DNA from: Epiperipatus broadwayi
Lineage: Eukaryota; Onychophora; Udeonychophora; Euonychophora; Peripatidae
Length of the DNA stretch: 64,000 nucleotides
Assembly (NCBI GenBank): GCA_028023455.1
Contig: JAQFVV010000049.1
Span: 6,974,855 to 7,038,854, forward strand
Direction: 5' to 3'
Part shown: positions 12,341 to 25,439 of the stretch, piece after piece
Layout of the letters: each line of letters opens with the position of its first letter
How positions within the stretch are numbered: position 1 is the stretch's first letter
Translations under genes and position numbers: made by a program
The notes under the pieces: generated by a model
What the model saw: the letters and a program-made list of their open reading frames with translations, nothing else
Databases searched by the model: none
Told to the model about the DNA's origin: nothing

Positions 12341-15300
12341 TAACTTACAAGCTTAAGAGATAGGGTCATGTGATCTATGAATTGAACTATGACTCTTATT
12401 TTGACTATATATATTCTAATTCAATATTAACAAAGACAGCTTATTCATTATTTCATATAACGTGAAGGAATTGACGATTCAAACCAGATGAGTATAGAGT
12501 AATTATAAAGTTAATTTATGAATTTAATACATGTCAATTACTGCATATTAAGTATCCAAAGTTTGACTTGTAGTTAGAACCCTTTTCTTACTCTTCAATA
12601 TAATTATTATTAAATTCAATAAATTATTTGTTAATTTATATTTTAATAGTGTCTTTACTCTTTTTGTCATCCTGCATTTCATATTATAAATGTATGCAGG
12701 TCTACACACAGTTTGATAGGACATGGTTAAACATGATAATTATGGAAAAAACAATACCCATCTTCTGAATATTTAAATGTTTTAATGCAATGTCAATGCA
12801 TTAATTATTTAACTAGACTTTGGGTAAATATGGTGATACCAGGAAATAGATAACATAAATAAACACTTGAGAGATAGTGTGACAGAGGTTGCAACTATGT
12901 CAGCCCATTGAAGGCAATCAATAATGGTGCAGCCATGCTTTACCTATGAATTATGAATTCAAGCTGTTGAATTTTTTATATTCTTACTCAATCTCAGAGA
13001 ATTGAAAGCCAGAGTACGAGGTGCTCACTGTATAAGAAGCTTCTCAATATGTTGGAGCACTATATACATAATACTCATTGTATGGTGAATATTTATAGAA
13101 ATTAGGGCTGGCATATTAATATAAATAGCATTGCAATGTACTGGCTTGATAAATCACTTGCATGTATTTTTAAATATGGATAGGTTACTTTGGGGATTCT
13201 CATCAATAAAACTTTTCTCAGTTTGGTATGTTAGATCATATAATGGCTCAGTATATATTATTTGCAACTATAATAATGTCAATAGGCATAAGTATAACCA
13301 ACCAGTGGATGATAACATAAAAGCTACTCTGCTTAAATAAAATTAAGGCTGTATAAAAAGTGAGAACAAATTCCTTAGGTAAAAATAATAATAAGTATTT
13401 CAAATGAAAAATAAAAAAATATATTTTAGCAAAGAAAAGAAATCATTATTAAAGGTATTAGTCAATGTAGTATTACCCCCCCCCACATACATATATATGA
13501 ATAAAAATAATAGAAAAATAAAAAAAGACTAGCTAAAAAAGTATACAAATATTGATCAGCATAAGAATGAAGATATGAAAAAATGAAAGAGAAAAATTGA
13601 AAGACATTCAGAAAGAAGATGGAATACGTGCAACAAGAGAAACAACAATAAGCTTTTAGTGATAATGATAAACTTAAATTTAAAAAAATATTGTGATACT
13701 GTAAATGGTAATAAAATTAAGTATTAGAGAAACACCAATAAATCTAAAGAAATATGAAAAATCAAATTCACCATAATCAATTCCAAACAGAAGTTACAAA
13801 ACATCAAGTAGACATAAAGCAGTAAATTCAGAATTTCAAGAAAAGTAACAAACAGTAAAAACATCTGATAAAGTAGAAAAGGCAATAATAAATAACATGT
13901 TATGGGTAATTTTAATATAAATGTTTAATGAAAGATGAAAAATAAAATAAAAAACTGAGCAGATGGCTGAAGATGTAAAAGATAAAATGGAAAGCCAACA
14001 AAACCTAGATAATATTATCAATAAAAATAAAAAAGTCAAAAGAAGATTATAAGAAGATGACTGAATATGTAATAAAGTTGTAATATAATACCAGCAAAAA
14101 TATTATAATGATATAGATAAAAAAAAAATTAAAACATATTTCTTCTTAAGATGCTAAAGAAGGACTGGGAAACAAATATGAGCAACCAATAGAGAGCATG
14201 AGAATGATCAAGAATGAAATTATTGAAAGAATTAAAATGGCAGAAATGGAGATTCATCAAGAAGTTTAGAAAAAGAAACATTTTGAACTCCAAATAATAA
14301 TAAAAAAGAATTTTTTAAAAATAAAAATAATATGAGAATTAGTAGCAAAAATGTAGGAAATAATAATAAAAAAACACAATCAAGGAAGTAAATATGTCAT
14401 GATGCAAATATAAAATCATTTCTAAAATTAGAAAGGAATTTATATTCCTTGTTAATCACCAAAACCTTAACTAAAAAAAAATATATATATATAGTATATA
14501 GTTGATTCACCAAAAGAAAGCATTCATTCTTTAAATATGAGAAAAACCAGTGACTAATTATTGTTGAAACAATGATAAAAAATATTTAATCTGGTGAAGA
14601 AGAATGCAACCATGATTATGATAAAGAACAATGGACTCAAATTAAGATACTTTTGTTCATTTTTATTTAAAATTTGTTGCTAATGGCTATGACCAAAACA
14701 TCAATTTGTAACTTTATTTTCTAATAAAAAAATATAACTTTCAATCAAGATATATCTTAACAGATGCAGCAGATAGAGAAATTGTTATGGTATAATTTGA
14801 AAATTTAAAGGAAAAGTATTTTCCAAACTCTTTGGGAAGTTGAAGATTATGTTTTATTGAGTGTATCTTTGAGGAAGTTTGAATATTAAAGATTTGAGGC
14901 ATATAATTAGTCTTACTTTTGAAGGATAAGGTTGATTACATCTTTCTACCATGAAAAAAACATTCATACTCATAATACTGGATCAGTAAAGAATCAATTG
15001 ATTACATCCCATAATATTTATATTTATTAGATGAGGAAATTCTTGGTTTATTAAGGTATAATTATTATTTAAATGATTTATGGTAGCTAGCCCAGAAAGA
15101 TATGATCATGGTTTTGTTGGAGAAATTGACACATTGAGACAAAAGAACTTTACTTAGATCTGAAAACCTGCATTGTGATAAATTTTTCCATCAAAGATAT
15201 TTAAATTGGAATTTCCTATAAAAAGAATTATGTCATAGATGTAAAATGGTCAGCTAAACAAAGGTAATATTATGAAAAAAACGTTACCATTATGGCTAGC

Positions 15301-18300
15301 AAATAAGCCTTACTATGGGATCATTTCTATATCATGTCAATGACAGATTTATGTAACCTTATATGCAGTCACACATACATATGTTTACAATAAATAAAAT
15401 TAAAGTATACATTAGTCTAACAAAATAAGCTATTAAAATAAAAGTATATAACTGTATATAGAAAAGTGGATGTGTGAGAAACAAAAAATAAGATTCTTTT
15501 TCATAACAGAGTTTTAATTATACTCAAATGACAGAAAAAATATAAAAATTAACAATAATACTTTAATTTAATGTTTTATAGCTATTGTAAATAATTTATT
15601 ATTGTCAAATATATATATAGTTTTCTTAATAATTATTTTATTGGTGTTAATAATAAAAAAAGCAAAAATTATATTTTTTTATCAAGTTATTGATGCAAAA
15701 CGTTTATACTATTTGATTGAAGATGAAATTTTCAGAATAACATTAGATTACACAGTAATAAAGATAAATATTATATGTTCCATAAAATTAACATGCTATA
15801 AAAAACCCATAAAGCTAAAAAATATAACCATTATCATAAAATTAAAGTATAAAAGAATTTAAACATTGTTAATGTTATTAATTTTAAATTCATTCATAAA
15901 TTGTAATTCTTGGGATGTAAGTTTTAAAATAGGACTTTTTTTAATTAGATACAATTCCTAAATTGGAGACATCTTTTTTTTTTTTTGGGGGGGGGGGTTT
16001 CTTCCCTAATAAAATAAATATTAAATTATGCAAGAATTTGTTTTTCAAATATTTATTTAATAATAACATTGATAAAGTAGAAAAGCAAATATGTAGTATT
16101 AATTGATTAGACCAATTTAGAAGTATATGCACCCAAGCATTATTATATGCACAAACATATATATATAAACGGCCAAATAATTTTTACAAAGTAATATTTA
16201 GAAATGTAATTATTAATAATGTCCTGATAAATTTAATTTAATATTTGATAATTAACAGTGGTGATATTTTCTGAAGAATACGTGTGAAATAATTCTTTTT
16301 GTAAATTCATTTTGGTATATTGTAAAAATGTAATTGTTAATGATATACATATCCTGAAAATAACTATCAATTCAGTTTAAAATTCTCATATATGAATAAC
16401 TCTCCTGTTTTTTTTCTCTATTGGAAAAAAATAATAATAATAAAAACACAATCTTATCAATACTTTAAAAATATTATCTTAAAGAAAAAACAATTATTGT
16501 GACATGTTATATCATACACATGTAACCCATTTGTTGTTACTTTACTAAAACATAATTTCTCTTTATTTAACATTCAAACTGCAGAAAAAATATGATTGAA
16601 GTGACACTGTTAAAAATTTTGTTTAAATGTTATGTTTTATAAGGATTTTAAGTTATTTATTATTGCCATACAAAATATGTAATTTTGGGAAAACATTATT
16701 TTAGTAGTATTTTTAAAAGAAAACTCAATGATAGTAATCTTTTATGATAACAAATTAAGGAAATAAACTAAATTACTACTGCAGTCCACAAAATATTAGA
16801 TCACAAATAAACAAGTTAGACAAGATTAAAAATATACCTGAAATCACAAAAATAACTGAGAGAGTAGAGATGGATGTTGTTTAATCACTTTCTTGTTACA
16901 ATTTTGTTTTTAGCTACTATATTTTTATTTTTGACTTCATTTTTATATATTAAAAGGTTTTTTTTATTTATTTAACTGTATACTACCCATTGCCTTCACT
17001 ATACAGTTCTATTTTTTGTCTTGGTTTACTAGCTCTTTCTTTTTATCGTAATTGTTTACTTGCCTTATTACTCTATTTTATTTAATCTGCTGCATTCTTA
17101 TTATTTTAGTTTATCTATTTTTTATATATTTTATATGTTTTAAAAGTTCAAATGGCTTTACAGTTGGTTGTCAGTACATAATGTATCCAATTGAAGAATT
17201 CTTTAATGTTCAGTAGAATACGATTATCATTTCAAATTTGTTTCTACTAAAATATTTGCTTAAAATTTTTAAATGAATAAATCAAAATTTAGTTATTTAT
17301 TTTGTTTTAGGGTATATTATATTAGTTTCCAAAAAATTATTTGATTATATTAAATTTGTATTGGAAAACTACATGGATTAATGGCCCATGCACATTCAGA
17401 TCATATCTGTGATTAGGTATTCAAAAATGACTAAGTAAAAATTAATATCTAGACATCCTCATCAAAATCAATAAGTTAAAAAATGAGCTTTACAAATTTA
17501 GAAATCACACGTGACCTGTATGAAGTAAATGATGAAGTTAGTGATTATTTTCTAATCACTGCATTTCAAAGCTGTAGAAGCATTATCACAATAAATACAC
17601 ATTTTAACATCTTTACTTTTGATATCTTGATTCATAGCATAAAGAAAAAATGTTCTCTAACATTAGAATAATAATTTCGCTAATTTTTATTACATTGTAT
17701 AAGATGTCTTTTTGTTTTAATCCTATTGCAAATATATTACAGTTTTTTTAAAATTAAAAATCAACAAAATCAAAATAATTAGATCTTAGCTTTTCTGACA
17801 CATTTCGATCTACATGGATTCTGATTACAATGCATGTGTTCTTACAAATTAATTAATTCACATAAATAAAAATAATACAAAGAAAAAATATTTTTTTATA
17901 AAGTGTAATAATAAATAAATAATAATCTAGAATAACAAACATATTTTTTTTTATTATTTGTTCTAGATACTAACTGACAAAGATATTAATTTTATATACA
18001 ATATTTTAATATTGATGTGTATACTTTCTTAATGTATAATTATTTAATTTATTATAATACATACATGCATCAAATATTGACCACATTATTTATCCATAGT
18101 CAATATGAATTACCATTTTCTATTAAGTATACTTTAAACGAATTTCTTTTACAATAACAATAATAATATAGCTTCTGTTTTTATTTTTTTATTTTAAAGA
18201 TTTTCCAACTTTCATATAAACTTCATAGTTACTATATATATATATATATAATACACGTAAGATGTCCATTAATTAAAAAAATACTGTTATTATATATATA

Positions 18301-18907
18301 TTAAACCTCTGTCAATATATATATTAATTTAATTATGCATATGTATGGCATTATATGTATGTAAGAATTTTGAAAATAATGAAAACTTCTTATTGCTAGT
18401 TTTGTTACATATAATTAACTATTTTAAATTACATCATTAAATAAATATCCCAGTGTGCAGAAAAAAGCACTTCTGATCACTACTTGGATATTTGTAAAGA
18501 TGACATGTATGGCCAATGACATTTGTAAGCTTCAGCATACTTCACAAAGATGTATTTATAGTCTAAATTTGAACTTGCCTAGAGAAATATTTATAGGAAA
18601 AAATTTTAGTCTTCGTTTTAATACCCCTATAAATTTCCAATTTATTGTAAATATATAGGAAAAGAATTTAAGCAGCCTTATCTATATCAGTAGTAACTTT
18701 AATAAAAAAAACTTGTAGCATTATCTTTGTTAAACATAGTTAACTATATCACATTACATCATCATATTGCAGGTTATGAACACAACTCTTTAAATGTATA
18801 TTGAGATTAGCACCTTTAATAATGGTCAAACATAAATTTGTTCATAATGTTGTTTTCAATATTTAATAATAGTTCAACACAATTGAAATAAAACAACTAT
18901 ATAAAAA
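12341..18907. other. AT-rich desert
   Basis: No gene supported. 13560-14300 is purine-rich on the plus strand with many short broken frames; a VMGNFNINV reading near 13899 faintly recalls an endonuclease GDFN motif but is unsupported by its flanks. Homopolymers include a C run near 13479 and adjoining T and G runs near 15973-15998. (AT)n lies near 18232. The open frames at 15602, 15941, 17483 and 18455 have no motif. Confidence 0.45.
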
Positions 18908-20027
18908 TACACCTGGGTCTCTTTTTACACAGACTTATTTAACACGATTTTGAAGTTACGCGATTCATGTTTCAACAGAAGTCGAACTCCGATAATGCGC
19001 TATTACTTTAAATAATAAATTTTGTGCACTTATGTTATATTGAAAGTAATAGCACATTATTGGAATTCGACTTTCATCTTAGTAATTTCAATATTTTCAG
19101 TGCTTTATAATAGTAAGATTTTATGCAATAATGAAATTAAAATCATGATTTCCACATTTTATGTATACACACATTAAATTTTACAAGATTATAATGTAAA
19201 TTTGTTCAAACATTGTGCATGTTAATTTTGCATTTTAAATCACATTCTGTTTTTGCTTTTTAAAAAAGAACGTAATCAATTATTAATCATTTAGTGTCCA
19301 CAAGTTTATTTTTAAAAGGTGAGTAATAGCAGTGGGCACAATTAAATTTGACAATTAAAAATTAAAATCTGATTTTTAATTGTAATTAACAATTTAAAAA
19401 TTACTTACGGTGACTTGAAATTAATGTGATGTGAAATTTGATTTTTAAATGGAATTGAAAATTAAAAAATTAAAGACAAAAATAAGAATTTAATTTTTAG
19501 TTGTTAGTTTCATAAACAATTAATAAAATCATTGTCTCAAAGATTAATTACTAATTACATTGTCACCAGAAAACTATTGACACAACATGAGTGTGAAGTT
19601 GGCGCTAGTTGTATTTCCTCTTGTGAAAAATTTGATTTTTTACCAGTTTGCAAACGAACGTGTTTTTCGGCAAATAGCGATAATAATTAAAACGTGTATA
19701 AAAAATGTAAATTACTGTACTGTAAATTATGCATAAAAATATATTATTTTGAATAAAATTAAATATTATAGTTAAAAAAAGTTTGTCTTGTATCAATTTT
19801 TTTCAAATTTGAAATTTTTTATTAGTCATATTTTATTTCCTTATTTTTTTTTTTTGCGCGAATTTTAAAGTAATTTTACATTGGTGCTTTGCTTTTATGC
19901 GAGTTTTGAAAAATCACAGACTGCATTCCCCCCTTTTTCAATGTAAGTTACATCTATTTTTGTCCAATTTCGTTTGCACATGTTTTCTGAGGAACCTATC
20001 TATCGCGTAAAACGAGACCCAGGTGTA
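18908..20027. mobile_element. Non-autonomous pogo/Tigger-like DNA transposon, ~1.1 kb
   Basis: The ends are inverted copies of CACCTGGGTCTC(T/G)TTTTAC(A/G)C, immediately flanked by TA on both sides (18908-18909 and 20026-20027). TA duplication and a start of the type C-A-C-x-YCTCGTTTTACGCG recall pogo/Tigger elements of the Tc1/mariner superfamily. Internal ACGCGATT, GCGCGAATTTTAAAG and TGCGAGTTTTGAAAAA blocks, on either strand, are also typical of that style. No transposase frame survives; the 63-codon minus frame at 19605 has no motif. Assignment is by eye. Confidence 0.6.
18978..19074. repeat. Imperfect palindrome inside the pogo-like element
   Basis: Arms 18978-19009 and 19043-19074 (about 32 bp, a few mismatches) contain GTCGAAYTCCRATAATGYGC. 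It could be a nested small element or a subterminal structure. Confidence 0.75.
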
Positions 20028-20732
20028 ATTAAGATATGTCATTGATATTAATTGACATCCTTATACATATCCAGATGGCTGTCAGAATTTCTTTCTTTGT
20101 CTAAAATGACATTTGAATGATCACATAATGTGACATAATAATTTATATTTAACAAAAAACTGGACTAAGAGATTTCCATTACTTTTGTGTAGAATTTCTA
20201 TAACTCTCTTTAGAAGAGTAGTAAAAAAGGTTCCCAAATATTGGATAATATATTTAATAGATCAAGTAAAGAAATACATTTGATGTGTGTGGCTACTATT
20301 GTTTTAGCTTTTATTGTTTTGGATTGATTTAAATAATATATATATATATACATGCACGATATGATAAAAGTGTATATATTAGATAGTCTAATGAGCTTCT
20401 AATAAAGTAAGATATTAAATGATATAAACTATACCTAAGTTATGAATTATTAAATTTTGCAGAATAAGTTTCAATAGAACCTTGTTCATTATTTGTACAA
20501 AACTCTTAAACATCATAAAACATATAAAGAGATTTATATGCTTTATTGGCCAAAATATAATTTGTCTATTTTTTATGATTGCAAAAAAAGCATTATATTT
20601 AATAATTGTGAATACAAAAGCTTATAAATTTGTGATTTTTATTTAAAGTCATGCTGAAGCAGATGGACATATTTCTCATGAAAATATTTTTGAACCCTAT
20701 ATTGTTATAGTTTAAGATTCAGATGATGTCAT
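20028..20732. other. AT-rich desert
   Basis: Nothing beyond a TA run near 20335. Confidence 0.5.
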
Positions 20733-20890
20733 AACATCATCATTGTCAACCATTATTAATCCACTGCAGGATGATGGTCTCTCCAAATTTTATCTATCTT
20801 CTCCAACCTCTAGCTTTTTTCTTTACATCACCTCTGCACACTTTCTTATTTTTTCTATCCTCTAATATCTTTCCAGTTGTATATTAGATA
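20733..20890 (-). mobile_element. LINE 3'-end relic with (ATG)n-type tail
   Basis: The plus strand reads CATCATCATTGTCAACC, ATTATTAATCCACTGCAGGA and TGATGGTCTCTCC. From memory, a CATCAT / CCACTGCAGGA / GGCCTCTCC layout is common at the 3' end of a dispersed LINE in arthropods and molluscs, where it is the reverse strand of the last coding residues plus an (ATG)n tail. Only about 150 bp remains. Confidence 0.45.
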
Positions 20891-21989
20891 GAAAATACTC
20901 CCTGATTCTGATTTATATAAGTTCCAGTTAAGTAATATAATAAATTATCCAACTGATTAAATTAGAAATTGTATGTGTATCTGGTGAGATTCCTATATTA
21001 AAAGTTACAACCTTTTAATATAATAAGTTATATAACTAATTATATTACTTCCTGTTATAATTTTAATGTAGTGTTAAATCAATTACAGAATACAAAAGGT
21101 AGAATAAATAATATTTGATTAAAAATCATAAAATATTTCCAATCAATTTATTTGAAATTATCAAATTTTGAAATTCATAATTTACTTTACATTATTAAAA
21201 TGCTTTTAGTTGTGATTTCTTTATTTACTAAGCTCATCCTGTTTGTAGGCAGTAAATAAATTTTAGATCAGTAAATGATAATGCAAACTGACCCAAGGCA
21301 CTCATTTCCTCTTAATTGCTTATTAAAAAAATCAATTTTCAGTATTAAGTTGCCAGAAACCAATCATACAAGTTTCTTTGCACTGCTACTTTTTCGGTAC
21401 TTACATATTTAATATAAGATAGAACAGGAATGACCATCTATGATGAATACAAAGTTAGCATATTAGAGGCAAAATTTAGAAAATTGCATCTTTAGTAATA
21501 AAAATAAATTTTAAGCCCAATTCTTGTAATGTAATAATAATGTAATTAAAAATCAATTTTATTAATATTCAAAAATATATTTATTATAAAAATTTAAATT
21601 CAGTGAGTAAAATTTTAAAAATCATTTGCTTCAGAATTCATTTTGTAAATATACAGTCACTCTTTGAGTAATCTGAAATGAAGTCATAATAATTTTTAAC
21701 TTGCATTTTATAACATTTTGTCTTCATAAGCCTTGCAGATTTATTTATTCATTATAACAATATTATTATGAATTTTATTAAAAAAATAAGAGTTACAAAG
21801 TGTGGTTCAAATTTGAAAAATATGTTGCTTTCATTTACAAACTTAATTCCAAACATTAAAAGTGATGAGAGTAAAAAAGATCAGATGTTACATTAAGGTA
21901 AATAATATTTAAACTTTAAATTGTTTCTGTAGAAAATTATTTAATTCTATGACAATATGAAATTTGCTTATACTGAATGTTTGTTTATA
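20891..21989. other. AT-rich desert
   Basis: Nothing recognised. Confidence 0.5.
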
Positions 21990-22525
21990 TATGGAATTAG
22001 AGGGATTTGACTCAGGATTTTTGAGTGTATTCATCCTCCAATCCATCTCAAGCAATCAATACCAATGACCATGCATATGTGAAACAAAATATGATTCCCA
22101 ATATATGTATTTCATGCAGATTCAGCACTTATCAGTTGGGTCTGATTATAATCTCCCCCCCACATATATATATAATCAGTGCTCAGTTTATATTAATATA
22201 GCAATTCCTTAAACTTTAATGGACAGGCTTCAATCTTCTCACCTTTCCAACTACATTTAAATAGTTGGAAGGGTGAAAAGATTGAATTCTGTCCATTAAA
22301 GTTTAAGGAATTCCTATCTTAATATAAACTGACTATTGATTGTTTATATATGTAGGAGACAATAATCTGTACAACTGATGAGATGGTTTTGCATATAATA
22401 CACACATTGAGGTTTATGTAACATTTTTGCATGTGTCTGATCATCTGCATTGGTTGCCTGAGATGGAATGGAAAATAAATAGTCCAAAAAATGCTGAGTT
22501 CAAATCCCTCTAATTACATAAGTAA
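21990..22525. mobile_element. Foldback element, ~0.5 kb, family A
   Basis: The outer arms read AATTAGAGGGATTTGA...CTCAG on the left and the inverse on the right (near 22495-22520). The inner arms, centred near 22255, carry TTCCTTAAACTTTAATGGAC and TAGTTGGAAAGGTGA with only a few differences. Nearly the whole element is one long imperfect palindrome. A related copy is at 35985-36350. Confidence 0.7.
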
Positions 22526-22916
22526 GAAAATTATTTTATAGCTAGATTAACACAGTTTAAATTAGATGTAAAAAGTATTATTGACAGTCACTAGAGCTAA
22601 AATTTCTTCAAATTTATATATAATATATTAGGGAAAAAATTATTTATTTATGACATATTGTATTTTATACAAAAATTGTATTGCAGTTCAACAATTGTAT
22701 AGCACATATCAATTCGTGCATAAGTACTTTTTTACATTACTGTAAAACCTTGGCCGACTCTGATTTAGAAATTAAAAAATTACCACTCTATAACATATGT
22801 TAAGTCACACTATTCTTTATTTTTTTTTTTAAGTCACATTATTCTTTATTTTGATATTACATACATATAAAAAAGAAAAATTCAAATCTAAGTACAACTT
22901 GGAACTTTTTTTTTCA
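22526..22916. other. AT-rich spacer
   Basis: Contains a short direct duplication of AAGTCACAYTATTCTTTATT near 22803-22850. Nothing else recognised. Confidence 0.5.
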
Positions 22917-23215
22917 GGAAGCTTGTCCATAGTTAATCTAAATAAAAATCCAATTACTGGTCAAAAATGAGTACTTACTAATTAAAAAGCGAAAATCACA
23001 CTCATACACACACAAAAAAAAACACTCACCAGTTGACTGTTATAGAACATAGTAATTAATATTCTTTTTTCTCCATTGAAGGAAGCTGTCCCCTAGCTAA
23101 TCTAGATAGAAATCCAAGTATTGGTCAGTAAATGGGTATCTAAATATTATTAAATACTAATTAAAAAAAGAAAATTACAAAACCTCGCCAATTGGTCTTA
23201 TAGAACATAGTAATT
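22917..23215. repeat. Two-copy direct repeat, period ~163 bp
   Basis: AGGAAGCTKGTCC, a TAATCTARATARAAATCCAA block, TTGGTC and TTATAGAACATAGTAATTAA occur in the same order starting at 22917 and 23080. Both copies are diverged and non-coding. A C-homopolymer follows at 23219. Confidence 0.75.
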
Positions 23216-24056
23216 AAACCCCCCCCCCACTGATCCTCTTTGAAAGAGTGTGATGCCCCTTTTAATGCAGCTACCTCTATAAGCTATTCTGCCTTAAGAA
23301 ATAAACTTTATTTTAAGTTATATAAATAATCACAGTTGAAATATGTTATTTTAAAAGAAATTAAGACTAGTTGAAACGATTTATTACTACATTCGATTTT
23401 TCTTTTAACATGTTTTATAAAAATGAATATTTCTAAAAATAATATTAAATAGCGAAGAAGATTAAGACTTTAAACATTGCAAACACAGATGCCAGTATTA
23501 TTATACCTAAAGGCTACAATTAAATTCACTTAAAGTTTATTTGGTGAACAAGAGAAAACTTGTAGTTTTAAAATTAAGATCTTTTCATTCGAAATTACAA
23601 ATTTATAAATTATTAAACATGCAAGGTGTACTATTTAGAAACAGAAAAATGCCGATATTTTATAATTCTCAAAGTAAACACCTTTCAACATTTAGGTGTA
23701 AAAGGTTCATAAGATTAGTAAAGAAATTAATTATATTGTATACATTCATATTCAAAACTACATATATATCAAAATTGAAAGCTTTGTAGTTAATTTATAA
23801 ACGATCTAATTTATGCTCATAACTATTATATAAATATTTAGGCTTACATTTAATGCACAATTAATAATTCATATTATTACATAAATATACATATTGTGGT
23901 CTGATAACTATAATTTTTCCGTTCATAATGAGAAGGTCACAATTACAAATGGAAATTTTAAAGTTGCATAGTGATAAAGTGGCAACTCAAAATTCGGTTT
24001 TCAGCTAAGGAAAACAAATACAATTTAGTCCGTTGAATGGAACTGTAATGCCTAAC
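23216..24056. other. AT-rich desert
   Basis: Contains the C run at 23219-23230 and an 82-codon K/L/F-rich frame (23541-23789, plus) that matches no family I know and is probably chance. Confidence 0.45.
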
Positions 24057-24146
24057 CTGCCATTTGAATGCTCAAATTTCATATAATCTTCCAAGCAACA
24101 CACCACGTTGGCGATCCTCATATTGACGATCGAACTTCATTGTAAC
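24057..24146 (-). CDS. Candidate isolated coding exon (unrecognised gene)
   Basis: On the minus strand a pyrimidine-rich TTTTGTTTTTTAG acceptor ends at 24147. The following 90 bp are clearly richer in G+C than the neighbourhood and end at GGCAG|GTTAGG, a fair donor. Two readings start inside. A 22-codon frame beginning MKFDRQYEDRQRG (24140-24072) stops before the donor. A second frame, beginning MRIANVVCCLEDYMKF, stays open to the donor with the phase left incomplete. I recognise neither protein. The exon boundaries and composition are what is seen; coding status is inference. It might instead be a 5' non-coding exon or a fragment of a repeat. Confidence 0.3.
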
Positions 24147-24236
24147 CTAAAAAACAAAACTTTTATATGTACGTTGTAATGAACAGTCAAAAGAGAAAAC
24201 GATTTGATTTTTTTAAAGTTACTATATTTACATATT

Positions 24237-24383
24237 TAATATATAGGGTATATGAGCACAGACTTTTACATAACCCACTACTCTCCACACCATCTCATAT
24301 GTGTTCAGGTGTATCAGTATTATGAGATGGTGTGGAGAGTGGTGGGTCATGTGAAAGTCTGTGCTCATATACCCTATATATTA
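24237..24383. repeat. Near-perfect inverted repeat, ~63-bp arms
   Basis: Arms 24237-24299 and 24321-24383 flank a 21-bp loop. The arms include GGGTATATGAGCACAGACTT and CTCCACACCATCTCATA and differ at only a few positions. TA-rich ends suggest a small foldback MITE inserted at TA. Non-coding. Confidence 0.8.
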
Positions 24384-25439
24384 CATATATAGATACAGGT
24401 ATATAATAAGCCTGTGTGTTTCAGTTATATTTACATATTGAATAATAAATGGATTTTATTTAAAATATTTTTCAAAATTTTTGGTTTTTTGATCAGTACA
24501 TGCGACATTTCAACTCCACTATATCACAATCATTCAACAGCATAGAATTTCAGACTATCTTCTTTGACTATGCATGCATTTCATAAATAATCATTATTCA
24601 TTAGATGAGCTAGAGTTCTAAAATATTTGAATTTCCATACCCACATCAACAGCTTGATTCTTTTTTATTATACCTCTGCAAACAAGATATATTCTGATTT
24701 CTATACACTTTCAATACTTGTAAATGGATGAAAAAGCCACTCCACAGCAGAGCTAGTCTTTGGTTTTTATCAGTCAATCTCTCATCTCCACCAAATCAAA
24801 TCCAATCAAAAGCATGAAACAAGCATGACATTTGTTTTAAAACAATGGCACTAAATTATTAAAATGCTTTAAAAAATATTCATTTTAATTTTTTATTTTA
24901 TTTTGAAAGATATAGATTTCAATATCATTATTAAATATCTAATATCCAAAGTATGTGCCTGAATTAGTATATATTGGCTGCAGAAAAAAGTTTGATGCTT
25001 ACTGGAGAGAAACTCTTTTGAAGAAAATGAACAAGGAAAACTTTTTATATATATTCCAGGCTTTTGATTTCTGATTTGAGCTCACTAAATGTCACCAGTC
25101 CCCTGATATTTTAATAAAAATGTTTAAACTTTTTTTGAAAATTGGAGAAATAAATATGAATGATCATTTTTAATGGATATTTATAATTATGACAGACAAA
25201 ACCAAATTATAGTCCTTTTTGCATAAGGTTGTAAAGGTACCATACAATGCTGCAATTATTGGCCACGGATGGATGGTACTAAAAATTCCCTAGTGTAGAA
25301 AGGCTGTGTTTAATGATAATCATTTATTAAGATACTTAAAACTGCTGATCATGAACAAATGAATGAAAATTTCAAAAAATTGTAAGAAGAACATTAATAT
25401 TAAATAAAACATTGTTGGACATTATGTAGTTACAAAAAA
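24384..25439. other. AT-rich desert
   Basis: No feature recognised. The 5' limit of the RTE relic that follows is uncertain and could reach into the last few hundred bases. Confidence 0.45.

Noticed and set aside
13560-14300. Possible RTE endonuclease relic (VMGNFNINV reading near 13899)
   Set aside because: Flanking sequence gives no other family motif and the reading is bounded by stops; a single short match in A-rich DNA is not enough.
15602-15862. 86-codon I/K-rich plus frame
   Set aside because: Low-complexity AT-derived residues, no motif, surrounded by similar non-coding sequence.
23541-23789. 82-codon K/L/F-rich plus-strand frame
   Set aside because: No motif, no splice or promoter context; the composition is that expected of AT-rich DNA.
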